Part shown: one piece after another, positions 1 to 7,928 of the stretch
How the letters are laid out: every line of letters begins with the position of its first letter
Numbering within the stretch: position 1 is the first letter of the stretch
Assembly (NCBI GenBank): GCA_007130045.1
Contig: SLTG01000136.1
Span: 1-34,945 of the forward strand
Reading direction: 5' to 3'
DNA from: Opitutales bacterium
Lineage (GTDB): Bacteria; Verrucomicrobiota; Verrucomicrobiia; Opitutales; T3Sed10-336
DNA length: 34,945 nt
Program-made: the position numbers and the translations under genes
The notes under the pieces: model-generated
Database searches by the model: none
The model's input: the letters and a program-made list of their open reading frames with translations, nothing else
What the model was told of the DNA's origin: nothing

Positions 1-3000
1 ACCAGGATCGGCTCGCCGCGCGAAGCGACCAGCAGCCGGCCCATGGAGAACCAATGGTCTTGCGGGATCTGCCCCAGGGCGATGGCAAGGTAACTGCCCA
101 GACGTGCCTCCGAGGCGAGAAGGTCGTAAAAGCCGGCGTCGCTCCGGCATTCGCCGACGTTGAAGCCGGTCGTGAACAGATTTCTGGAGGCGTCGAACAA
201 GAATTCGAAATCCATCGCGGCCAAGTCGTCGCACTCCCGTGCCAGGCCTTCCAGAGCAACGAGGCGCGCGGCGGCGCGTTTGGCGGCCTTCCGTACGGCG
301 CCGATAAGCTCCACGGTTTCCCGGTGCGCGCTTTCGGACGGCTTCGAGGGTGGTGATCCCGGATTGCGCAAGCACGCTTCGAGCCGGGGACACAGGGTTC
401 TTTCGAAGTTGGCGACGTCGCGCAGAGTGGGAACATTTCCCGGTTGACCGAGCGCCTCATCAATCCCTTCCGGGTTGTCCAGAAACAGCCAGGGCGCGAG
501 AAAGCGCATATCCTCCAAATGGTCTTCGCAGTCTCGCTTCAGGGCCCGGGCCCAGCGACTGCATTCCTCTCCTTTGCCGGCGGTGGATTCGACCGTCCGG
601 TTCGCTGCGGCCGCGGCCCTTTGGAGCAGGGCGAGCGCCCCGCGCAAATCGCCCGGGGCAGTCGTCAGCTCCATTTCCAGATCGGCCAACCCGGACTCAT
701 GGCCAAGCAGACTCCGCAGGATTCTCACGGAGTCTCCCAGACCGGCGAACACCTCCGGGGTGTGGATTTTTTCGTCGGGCTGCTCGCGCAGTCCGGCGGC
801 GAGGGTCATCAGGTGTGCGGCCAGGTTGCCGCTGTCGACACTGGAAACGTAATGCGGCAGGAGCGGTTTGAGGGTACGTGTTTCGTACCAGTTGAAAAGA
901 TGTCCGCGGTGGCCTTCCATCTTCCGCACCGTGGCGAGGGTGTTTTCCGTGCGCTGGATCAGGCCTCCGGCCGAAAGGTACCCGAGATCGCGGGCCGCCA
1001 GGTTGGCGAGCAAGGCCAGACCTATGTTAGTGGGCGAGGTCCGTGACGCGATCCTGGGCTCGGGGGTTTCCTGGAAATTGTCGGGGGGCAGCCAGTTCTC
1101 CTCTTCGGTCACGAACGTCTCGAAATAGTGCCAATGCCGGCGCGCCGAGCAACGGAGAAACTTCTCCTGTTCGGAAGTCAGTAATTCAGGTGCGGATACA
1201 ATGGGCCGGCTGATCCACCAGGCGATCCCGGGAGCCGCCGTCCAAAGAACGAGAAACGGAAGAGCCGGAAGCAATTGGGCCGATTCCGTGGCGGTCAGGA
1301 AAAGTCCCGTCGCAACCCCAACCACCGGGGCAATCCACATGGCGGCGTAGAAACCGGAAAACTTCGAGCGTGTTATGGCTTCAGTGTCGCTGGAAGTCTG
1401 CCATTGCAGCAGCCTCTTGCGGGTGACCAGCAGACGGGCCAGGGCCCGGCCGGTCGCATCCAGGTTAATGTAGGCCTCGTAGGGCAGAAAAGACACGGCG
1501 AGAAAAAGTTGGCCCAATTGCCGGCCCATTGAAGAGGCGGCGCCCCGCAGATGGATGGCCCACGGCAGATCGGTCGGTTTGCGCAGGAGGTTGACGCCCG
1601 CAGCCAGCGCTGCCGGGAGAGCGAGGATCGCGAGAACCGAAAGCGTGGCGATTATACCGAGTTCGGGGAGGAGAAACCAGCCGCCCAGCAACAACAGCAT
1701 CAATCCGGCCGGAACGAGACTGCGCCTGAGATTGTCCAGTATCTTCCACCGGGAAAGCGCCGAAAGAGGATTGCGCAAGCGGTGACCCCCGGCGCCGGAC
1801 ACGTTCGGCAGGAGCCATCGCCCGATTTGCCAATCGCCCCGGGTCCAACGGTGCCGCCGTTCGACGTCGACGTCGTACCGGGAGGGATATTCCTCGTACA
1901 GCTCGACGTCACTCACCAATCCGGAACGCACGTGACAGCCTTCCAGCAGATCGTGACTGAGCACGGTGTTTTCGGGAAAGCGGTCCTTCGTGGCCCGCCG
2001 GAAAGCGTCGACGTCGTAAATACCCTTCCCGATGAACGAGCCCTCCCCGAAAAGATCCTGATACACATCGGACACCTGTCGTGTGTAGGGATCGATGCCG
2101 ACCTCGCCCGCGAAGAGGCGGACGAACCAGGAGCGTCGCGCGCCGGGCAAGCTGACTTCCACCCGCGGCTGGAGAATTCCGTAGCCCTGGCGGACGATTT
2201 CACGCCCCGAGTCGAACACGGGCCGGTTCAGCGGGTGGGCCATGGCGCCGACCAGTTTCCTGGCGGCGTCGCGCGGCAGGTGGGTGTCGGTGTCGAGGGT
2301 GATGACATAGGTCACTGTCGGCAGGAGTGACAACTCCCCGGCGATTTCCGAGAAGCATTCCCGGGCGCCGCCGCGCAGAAGCGTGTTCAGGTCCGCCAGT
2401 TTTCCGCGCTTGCGTTCGAACCCCATCCAAACCCCCTCGCCATCGTTCCAGATACGAGGACGGTGAAGCAGAAAAAAGCGATCCCGGCCCTCCGGCGCGT
2501 ACTTCCCGTTGAGCCTCTCGATGGCGGTTTTCGCCTGATCGACCAGCTCGGAATCGCCGGGCATGACCTCGTCCGGGGCGTCGCCGAAATCGGTCAGCAG
2601 GGCGAAATGCAAGCAAGGATCCCGATTCGCCAAATAGTGAATCTCCAGGGTTTCGATAAGGCGCTCGATGCCGTCAGCGCTTTTAAGCATGGTGGGTACC
2701 GCGACCAACGTGCGGCAACTCGGGGCGATGCCGGAGGAAAAATCGAGTCGTGGGAGGACATTCGGTTTGACCACCAGCGTGGACAGCCAATTCATCAACC
2801 CCGCCGCCAATTGACTGGCGCCGAGCAGAAACACCAACGTGAGCCCGGCGAGCAGCCCGCCCCCCGCGCCGAGTTCAAGGACCTTCCGCGCGAAAACGAA
2901 CGTGCCGAGGAGAGTCAACGTCGTTATCCCCCCCGCATAGCAGGTCAACGGCATCCGGCGCATACTTCGTTCGACGAATCGGCGCCAGGGCCAACGTACT

Positions 3001-4106
3001 TTCACGGCCCGCTCCAATGTCCGCAGCCCATTATCGACCAGGTAATACCCCACGTGGGCGGTTCGCCCATCGCTCCCCGCCCCCTGGGCTGCCAGATCAA
3101 TGGCGCGCCGGGCGACGTCCGTTTCGGTGAGTCCGCTGAACCGAGCGAGAGATTCGACCACATGACGATAGTGGTCGCGGGTGGCGAAGTCCATCGACCC
3201 GTAAGCACCGGCAGGGTCGGTCATCAACGTGGACTCGATACGGCTTTGTGAATCCACAAACCCCTTCCAATCCATCGCGCTGAGAAAACGAAGGCTGGTG
3301 ATGCTATGGCTGACCGAGACCTGATCGGCGGCCTGATTCTGGCTGTCCAGATGGCAAAGGTGTTCAATGGACTGTCCGTGTTCGCCGAGATGCTGTTCGA
3401 GCCAGGTTCGCGCGAGGTGGAGTACGGGACTGTGGCGCGCCAAACGCTGACAGAACGCCGCCACGAACGAACTGGAGACGGGCAGGTCGGCTTGAGCCAT
3501 TTCCGCCAGCACCACGACGAGGTGGGACGGATTTTCCTCCGCCATTTTCCGGAGCCGTTCCACCCACGCCTCAGCGAGGTCGTAATCCTCCCAGGCGAGG
3601 GTCAGCCGGGTGGTGATCCGTTTGAGATTCTCGATCAAACCCAGCCGCAACATGATCGGGATCGCCCACAATTCGCCGACTTTCAACGTGCACTCCGACT
3701 GGTAGGCGGAAACAAAGGCGTTCAGCGTTCCGGCGTCGATCTGCGCGTCCACATGCGAGATCAGTTCGAGGACGAGATCATAAACACGCGGCAAACCGGC
3801 GGAATGTCCTTTATCCAGGCAAGGCAATTCCCTGCTGTAACCCCGGGGCAAGTGGCGTCTGGCCATCTGGATCTGCTCTTCAATCAGATGGAAGTTGTCC
3901 AGCATCCATTCGGTGGCGGGCGTGATGCGCCCCGGACTTGCATCTGCGGCGACAGTAGCGCGATTAAAAGCCCGGAGCTGGTTCTCGTTCTCGTCCAACC
4001 GCACCAACAGACCATTGCGGCCGCGGCGGTCGGCGATCGTTTGGTTACGGGCCAGGTCGTGCGCGTGATGAATGAGCTGTTCGGCACTGAAAAGCTCGGC
4101 ACGCAA
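1..4106 (-). CDS. ndvB: Cyclic beta-1,2-glucan synthase, N-terminal part (cut by window edge)
   Basis: This very large membrane glycosyltransferase makes cyclic beta-1,2-glucan from UDP-glucose. About 1368 codons are open on the minus strand to base 1 with no stop, so the C-terminal half (glycoside phosphorylase-like GH94 region in known members) lies outside. Seen: the family signature ITLDTDTHLPRDAARK near residues 602-617 (DxD metal/UDP site), followed by AMAHPLNRP; an RRHRWTRGDWQ stretch near residue 750 (QxxRW-like); hydrophobic segments near residues 385-440, 790-840 and 920-965; and the family-typical N-terminal text ITPATEWMLDNFHLIEEQI. The start is TTG at 4106. It is the only ATG/GTG/TTG between the upstream in-frame stop and the conserved region, and AGGAGG lies five bases before it. 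It follows the toxin-antitoxin pair after 344 bp and appears to have its own promoter. The family call is confident; the product is inferred from homology. Confidence 0.9.
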   Translation of the reverse strand, partial: MRAELFSAEQLIHHAHDLARNQTIADRRGRNGLLVRLDENENQLRAFNRATVAADASPGRITPATEWMLDNFHLIEEQIQMARRHLPRGYSRELPCLDKGHSAGLPRVYDLVLELISHVDAQIDAGTLNAFVSAYQSECTLKVGELWAIPIMLRLGLIENLKRITTRLTLAWEDYDLAEAWVERLRKMAEENPSHLVVVLAEMAQADLPVSSSFVAAFCQRLARHSPVLHLARTWLEQHLGEHGQSIEHLCHLDSQNQAADQVSVSHSITSLRFLSAMDWKGFVDSQSRIESTLMTDPAGAYGSMDFATRDHYRHVVESLARFSGLTETDVARRAIDLAAQGAGSDGRTAHVGYYLVDNGLRTLERAVKVRWPWRRFVERSMRRMPLTCYAGGITTLTLLGTFVFARKVLELGAGGGLLAGLTLVFLLGASQLAAGLMNWLSTLVVKPNVLPRLDFSSGIAPSCRTLVAVPTMLKSADGIERLIETLEIHYLANRDPCLHFALLTDFGDAPDEVMPGDSELVDQAKTAIERLNGKYAPEGRDRFFLLHRPRIWNDGEGVWMGFERKRGKLADLNTLLRGGARECFSEIAGELSLLPTVTYVITLDTDTHLPRDAARKLVGAMAHPLNRPVFDSGREIVRQGYGILQPRVEVSLPGARRSWFVRLFAGEVGIDPYTRQVSDVYQDLFGEGSFIGKGIYDVDAFRRATKDRFPENTVLSHDLLEGCHVRSGLVSDVELYEEYPSRYDVDVERRHRWTRGDWQIGRWLLPNVSGAGGHRLRNPLSALSRWKILDNLRRSLVPAGLMLLLLGGWFLLPELGIIATLSVLAILALPAALAAGVNLLRKPTDLPWAIHLRGAASSMGRQLGQLFLAVSFLPYEAYINLDATGRALARLLVTRKRLLQWQTSSDTEAITRSKFSGFYAAMWIAPVVGVATGLFLTATESAQLLPALPFLVLWTAAPGIAWWISRPIVSAPELLTSEQEKFLRCSARRHWHYFETFVTEEENWLPPDNFQETPEPRIASRTSPTNIGLALLANLAARDLGYLSAGGLIQRTENTLATVRKMEGHRGHLFNWYETRTLKPLLPHYVSSVDSGNLAAHLMTLAAGLREQPDEKIHTPEVFAGLGDSVRILRSLLGHESGLADLEMELTTAPGDLRGALALLQRAAAAANRTVESTAGKGEECSRWARALKRDCEDHLEDMRFLAPWLFLDNPEGIDEALGQPGNVPTLRDVANFERTLCPRLEACLRNPGSPPSKPSESAHRETVELIGAVRKAAKRAAARLVALEGLARECDDLAAMDFEFLFDASRNLFTTGFNVGECRSDAGFYDLLASEARLGSYLAIALGQIPQDHWFSMGRLLVASRGEPIL

Positions 4107-4214
4107 CGGAACCTCCTCCGCGCGTTGACGTTTTTCGTCGCTGCTCCGGACTATTTCGGGGAAGAGCCTCGGACCGGATGGGCTCGCTCGTTTAATATCT
4201 GATTGAATAGACCC

Positions 4215-4243
4215 ATATTAACCGCCGCTCGTTCTAGCGGCAA
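4215..4243 (-). promoter_or_regulatory. Candidate promoter of the glucan synthase gene with a palindrome in the spacer
   Basis: On the minus strand TTGCCG (4243-4238) and TAATAT (4220-4215) are 17 bases apart, each matching 4 of 6 sigma70 consensus bases. A perfect 6-bp inverted repeat GCCGCT-N6-AGCGGC (4224-4241) fills the spacer and overlaps the -35, where a repressor could bind. The implied leader is about 100 nt. The rest of the 4107-4450 gap holds two further weak stem-loops (CCCC/GGGG near 4245-4259; CGGCTTT/AAAGCCG near 4275-4305) and no gene that I can support. Confidence 0.4.
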
Positions 4244-4450
4244 GCCCCTTCGGATGGGGGATATTACTACCCTACGGCTTTTTCATTTGGCCTCTGAAAG
4301 CCGCATGAACAAGCATTTCAGATCGAAAATTTCAAATTTGAGATTCCTCGCTGAGAAGAATGGTACGGATTAGGCGCTTGATCGATAGCATCGGCGTTTC
4401 CGCGGATGAGCCCCGAACCAAGACCCGCTCTCCAGAAAATCCTTGCCTGT

Positions 4451-4885
4451 TCAACCGATGAACGGGTCGATCACCCGAACTTTTCCGTACCGGCGGCCGT
4501 GTTGGAAGTCTTCGGAATAGAGCGTTTCCAACCCATAATATTCCGCATACGCCCAGATGTGCGCGTCGAACCAATTCAGGCGATAGGTGCACCATCCTCT
4601 AAGCGCCAGTCGCAAAACCCCGTCCGTCGGGTACAGGACGGGGAACTGCGCCATCAGTTCCTCCGCCTCCCGAGCCGCTTCTCCGAGCTCCAGCAAAGAA
4701 ACCTCCGGATCCTTTCGCAGGGGGCGGGTGGTGGCCGCGACAAACTCCAGGATCGCCTGATGGGGAATGCGGGCCTCGCCCGACTCAAGTCCCTCGCGTA
4801 AAAAACCGGTCGCTCTTTCCTGCTTGGCGGCGTCGCGGGAATCAAAGCGGTAAACCAGGACATTCGTATCGACCAGATACCCCAT
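4451..4885 (-). CDS. PIN-domain ribonuclease toxin, VapC-like
   Basis: This 144-residue PIN-domain protein is the likely toxin of a type II toxin-antitoxin pair. PIN toxins are Mg-dependent ribonucleases. The acidic site residues are visible: D6 in the opening GYLVDTNVLVY, E47 in AILEFVAATT, D107 in NWFDAHIWAYA, and E125/D126 in LYSEDFQHG. The start is the ATG at 4885, which overlaps the antitoxin stop as TGATG, indicating translational coupling. A longer reading with 14 extra residues is possible but would run into the antitoxin frame and adds nothing conserved. The length is typical of the family. The RNA target cannot be read from sequence; it could be tRNA, rRNA or mRNA. Confidence 0.88.
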   Translation of the reverse strand: MGYLVDTNVLVYRFDSRDAAKQERATGFLREGLESGEARIPHQAILEFVAATTRPLRKDPEVSLLELGEAAREAEELMAQFPVLYPTDGVLRLALRGWCTYRLNWFDAHIWAYAEYYGLETLYSEDFQHGRRYGKVRVIDPFIG

Positions 4886-5190
4886 CAGCGATCCACCCGG
4901 CCCTCGTACAAGTCCTCGCGCATCCAACCCCGGCCGGAAGAGACTCCCTTCAGCCGTTTCCGTTGTGCGGCGTTGCGTGCATTCTGACGTTTCGTCGCCT
5001 CATCGAACCACCGAAGCGCCTCTTTTCGACCGGTTTCGTCCCCCTGAGTACGCCGCTTGAGATTCGCCGGCACAACGCGGATGACCTCGCCCGCCGATTC
5101 GAATTCGATCTCGGAGCCCGGACAAAGGCCGTGTGCGCGCGCGATAACCCTGGGAATCGTCACCTGGAGCTTGCTGGTCACCTTGCTCAT
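4885..5190 (-). CDS. AbrB/MazE-family antitoxin
   Basis: This 101-residue protein opens with a swapped-hairpin AbrB/SpoVT DNA-binding domain (about residues 1-45: SKVTSKLQVTIPRVIARAHG, then PGSEIEFES and IRVVPA). A charged, probably flexible tail (residues 46-101) would wrap and inhibit the toxin. The stop codon overlaps the ATG of the PIN toxin gene. Such antitoxins repress their own operon, and a 7-bp inverted repeat sits directly upstream. The start codon at 5190 is preceded by TAAGGA with very short spacing. Pairing an AbrB-type antitoxin with a PIN toxin is common in VapBC loci. The function is inferred from the domain pair and gene order. Confidence 0.85.
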   Translation of the reverse strand: MSKVTSKLQVTIPRVIARAHGLCPGSEIEFESAGEVIRVVPANLKRRTQGDETGRKEALRWFDEATKRQNARNAAQRKRLKGVSSGRGWMREDLYEGRVDR

Positions 5191-5196
5191 TTCCTT

Positions 5197-5224
5197 ACTT
5201 TAACAAGGACTCAATCCTTGTCAA
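5197..5224 (-). promoter_or_regulatory. Toxin-antitoxin promoter with overlapping operator palindrome
   Basis: On the minus strand TTGACA (5224-5219, perfect -35) and TAAAGT (5202-5197, 4 of 6 matches) are 16 bases apart. The -10 ends six bases before the antitoxin ATG. A perfect inverted repeat ACAAGGA-CTCAA-TCCTTGT (5203-5221) fills the spacer, exactly where an autoregulating antitoxin would bind. Predicted transcription starts at or within a base or two of the ATG, so the message may be leaderless. Confidence 0.6.
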
Positions 5225-5449
5225 CCTTGGGATAATCCTTTCGACCGGATTCCCGGTTTGCCTTTGGCGGGATTCGGATGGGCGATGCTGCCTTGATGAG
5301 AGCAAATCGCTATGCCATTTTGATATGGTAATTGCGGGATGGAACACTAGGATCCTCGCCAGCCGGGGAGTCTTGGGCAATGGTTGATTCGCCCGATTCC
5401 TTTGAGTCCGATCGCATCAGCGACCATTTACCGAATCCGGAATTGATCC

Positions 5450-6964
5450 ATGAAGAAATTGTTCTTTTTCCTGCAATCGTTCGTCCCTTTGGCGTCGGCC
5501 GCCGTCTTTGTTCTCCCCGTCCTTCCTCACGCGCACGCCCAGCAGTCCGGGACATCGCTGCCGCAGGCGCCGCGCGAATTCCGCGGGGCCTGGGTCACCA
5601 CCCTTCGAAATCTCGACTGGCCCTCGGAGCCCGGTTTGAGCGCCGAGCGGCAACAGCGGGAGTTGGTTGCGATCATGGACCACGCGGTCGAACTGCGGCT
5701 CAACGCGATCATCCTCCAGGTACGCTCGATGGGCGAAGCATTCTATCGCTCCGAACACGCCCCCTGGTCGCATTTCCTGACCGGTGAGATGGGCCGGAAT
5801 CCCGGCTACGACCCTCTCGAATTCGCGGTTCGGGAAGCCCACCGTCGCGGCTTGGAACTCCACGCCTGGCTCAACCCCTACCGCATGCATTTCGACGTCC
5901 AGCAGGGCGGAATCGGCGCCGGCCACATGAGTCGCACCCGCCCCGGTCTCGTTCGCCGCTACGGCAATCTTCTCTGGCTCGATCCGACGGAGGCGGCCAC
6001 GCGGGAACACGTCCTCGACGTCGTCCGGGAAGTGGTCCGCAACTACGACATCGACGGCATCCAGATCGACGACTACTTTTACCCGTGGCCCGAGGACGGA
6101 CGCGATTTCCCGGACGATCGCAACTGGGAACAGTACCAGGCCAGTGACGGGCGGCTCAGCCGAGGCGACTGGCGCCGGCGTCACGTCAACGAGTTGGTTC
6201 AACGGTTTTACGAGGAAGTCAAAGCGGAGAATTCCGCGGTCAAGGTCGGCATCAGCCCCTTCGGCATCTGGCGTCCGGGACACCCGGAAGGCATCGCCGG
6301 CGCCGATCAGTACGAGATGCTTTATGCGGATCCCAGGCTCTGGTTGAACCGCGGCTGGGTGGACTATCTCGCCCCGCAGCTATACTGGAACATCCGGCAG
6401 GAACGCCAGTCCTACCCGCGTCTGCTGGCCTGGTGGGTCTCCGAGAACACTCGAAACCGCCACATCTGGCCGGGCCTCGCCACGTGGAAAATCACGGAAA
6501 ACAATTGGCCGGCCAGCGAAATCGTCGATCAAATCGAGATTGCGCGCCGAACGCGGGGCGCGGGAGGACACATTCATTTCCGGTATCAATGGTTGCTGCA
6601 CGATCGCAATGGAATTTCCGGTACTCTGCGCGCCAACGCCTACACCGGGCCGGCTCTGGTTCCGGCCTCTCCATGGCTGGGCGGCGATCAGCCTTCGAGA
6701 CCGCAAATCGGCATTAATGAGAATCCCGGCTCCGGCGGCGCCGCCCTCCGTTTTCAATCGCCCGCCGACGAAAATTTGCGCCTTTGGGCGGTTTACACTC
6801 GTCAGCGCGACGGGTGGCATTTCCACCAGATCATTCCCGCATACCGCCGCACCGGAGGTACGATTCAGGTGCCGCCCTCGTTCCGCGGAGCGAGCCATCT
6901 GGCAATTACCGCCGTCAACCGGATCGGCCTCGAAAGCGATCCCGCCGTCGTCCGTTTACCGTGA
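5450..6964 (+). CDS. GHL10 family glycosyl hydrolase (DigH/YddW-like), exported
   Basis: This 504-residue exported protein belongs to the GHL10 (DUF187) family. E. coli DigH/YddW of this family cleaves denuded glycan strands of peptidoglycan at the division site. A signal peptide covers residues 1-30 (MKK, a hydrophobic run, then AHA before QQ). The (beta/alpha)8 domain runs from about residue 42 (REFRGAWVTT) to about 385, with typical blocks ELRLNAIILQVR, HAWLNPYRMHF, NYDIDGIQIDDYFYP near residue 200, VKVGISPFGIWRPG and DYLAPQLYWNI. The last ~100 residues look like a fibronectin type III-like beta domain (LRLWAVYTRQRDGWHF). No lipobox is present, unlike YddW, so it is probably periplasmic. 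The 228 bp upstream hold no gene I can support. Its 3' end overlaps the convergent response-regulator gene by 50 bp. Confidence 0.88.
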   Translation: MKKLFFFLQSFVPLASAAVFVLPVLPHAHAQQSGTSLPQAPREFRGAWVTTLRNLDWPSEPGLSAERQQRELVAIMDHAVELRLNAIILQVRSMGEAFYRSEHAPWSHFLTGEMGRNPGYDPLEFAVREAHRRGLELHAWLNPYRMHFDVQQGGIGAGHMSRTRPGLVRRYGNLLWLDPTEAATREHVLDVVREVVRNYDIDGIQIDDYFYPWPEDGRDFPDDRNWEQYQASDGRLSRGDWRRRHVNELVQRFYEEVKAENSAVKVGISPFGIWRPGHPEGIAGADQYEMLYADPRLWLNRGWVDYLAPQLYWNIRQERQSYPRLLAWWVSENTRNRHIWPGLATWKITENNWPASEIVDQIEIARRTRGAGGHIHFRYQWLLHDRNGISGTLRANAYTGPALVPASPWLGGDQPSRPQIGINENPGSGGAALRFQSPADENLRLWAVYTRQRDGWHFHQIIPAYRRTGGTIQVPPSFRGASHLAITAVNRIGLESDPAVVRLP

Positions 6965-7502
6965 GCGACCGCTCCCGGAGGCCGGCCGGCCCGCGGATTC
7001 TCCGCGCCGACAAACGGCGGTTTAAAGGAGGCCGGACCCGAAGATTGGGAACGCCTTGAAGGAGGCGATGATCGCGCCTGTTCTCGGCGAGAAAGCGGTC
7101 AAGTGCCTGGATGACAGTCGTCAACCCTTCATAATCGCCCGGCTTCATCAGAAAAGCGTCCGCACCGAGGTCGTACGCCGCACGCACCGCCTCATCGTTG
7201 GTGCAAGCGCTGAAAACCACCACCCACACGTCTCTGATCGAATAACGCTCCACGATTTCGCCGATCAATTCGAACCCGTTCATCACCGGCATGTTGAGAT
7301 CGACAAGAATCATATCGGGAAACCCGTTTCCGAACGAGCCGCTGCCCGGGGTCCGGCTCTTCAGGTACTCCACCGCTTCAGCTCCGTTCGAAACAATCTC
7401 GAGATTCGCGCACAAGCGAATTTCGTCCGGTATCGTTCTGAGAAGGCGACGTTCGGCGACCCCATCCTCGACGATAAGTATTGTCTTTGATCTTGCTTTC
7501 AT
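6915..7502 (-). CDS. Single-domain response regulator (Rcp1-like receiver)
   Basis: This 195-residue protein is a CheY-like receiver with no visible output domain. The phosphorylation site is complete: acidic pair E12/D13 (ILIVEDG), phospho-acceptor D68 (ILVDLNMPVMNG), S98 in place of Thr (VVVFSAC), and K120 (FLMKPGD). The insertion PGSGSFGNGFPD before D68 resembles Rcp1-type regulators that pair with phytochrome-like or hybrid kinases. After about residue 143 an Arg-rich tail of ~50 residues follows. It is unlike known outputs and its last 50 bp overlap the hydrolase gene read the other way, so it may be an incidental extension after loss of an older stop. The start is ATG 7502. No kinase gene is nearby. 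Confidence 0.85.
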   Translation of the reverse strand: MKARSKTILIVEDGVAERRLLRTIPDEIRLCANLEIVSNGAEAVEYLKSRTPGSGSFGNGFPDMILVDLNMPVMNGFELIGEIVERYSIRDVWVVVFSACTNDEAVRAAYDLGADAFLMKPGDYEGLTTVIQALDRFLAENRRDHRLLQGVPNLRVRPPLNRRLSARRIRGPAGLRERSLTVNGRRRDRFRGRSG

Positions 7503-7928
7503 TCCACTTTGACGGCGCGGACGCGGGTAAACCGACCTGGTCCCCGTTCCGAAAGCCATCAGGACATCAGCTCGGTCGCTATCGAATGTTGAGAGCATTA
7601 CCAGTGAGTGGCTGTGCGCACAAAAAACTTCTTCGCCTCTCAGATCAGCAAGCCGCATGCCATCATCGGCAACCGTGCATTCAAACCGATGCCCCGCAAT
7701 ATTTTGAGATTTTTCTTACACTTCCCGGTTCACCGAATTCCGGTTCGTCTGGGAATTATCCCCCGGAATCAAACGGGGAAACCGGGTCCTATTACCCAGC
7801 CAGGGAGGTGAAAATAGAGATTGCTTGCGGATACAAACTGATGTATAAGGAAATACAAATAACAAGTCGTGTTCTTAACAACGTTATCAACCGAGCTGAC
7901 GCCAAGCCCGGATCGGGAGTGATCCAGC
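7503..7928. other. 426-bp intergenic region, AT-richer than its surroundings
   Basis: This divergent intergenic region separates the response regulator from the secreted coiled-coil protein. From about 7650 the base composition falls well below the neighbouring genes in GC. Open frames cross it on the plus strand but show no family resemblance, and the longest overlaps both flanking genes. I see no tRNA or recognised riboswitch. It probably holds the two divergent promoters. Confidence 0.5.
7910..7925 (+). promoter_or_regulatory. Stem-loop presenting the Shine-Dalgarno of the 7929 gene
   Basis: GGATC (7910-7914), loop GGGAGT, GATCC (7921-7925) form a perfect 5-bp stem whose loop carries the GGGAG ribosome-binding sequence, three bases before the ATG. 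An alternative stem CCCG/CGGG would instead mask it. It could tune translation. Confidence 0.35.

Noticed and set aside
444-4202. Long plus-strand open frames opposite the glucan synthase gene
   Set aside because: They are the antisense shadow of a 4.1-kb minus-strand frame with unmistakable NdvB motifs; their translations show no family resemblance.
7503-7928. Possible riboswitch or small RNA in the low-GC gap
   Set aside because: No recognised aptamer consensus was found; only the short hairpin around the ribosome-binding site is supported.
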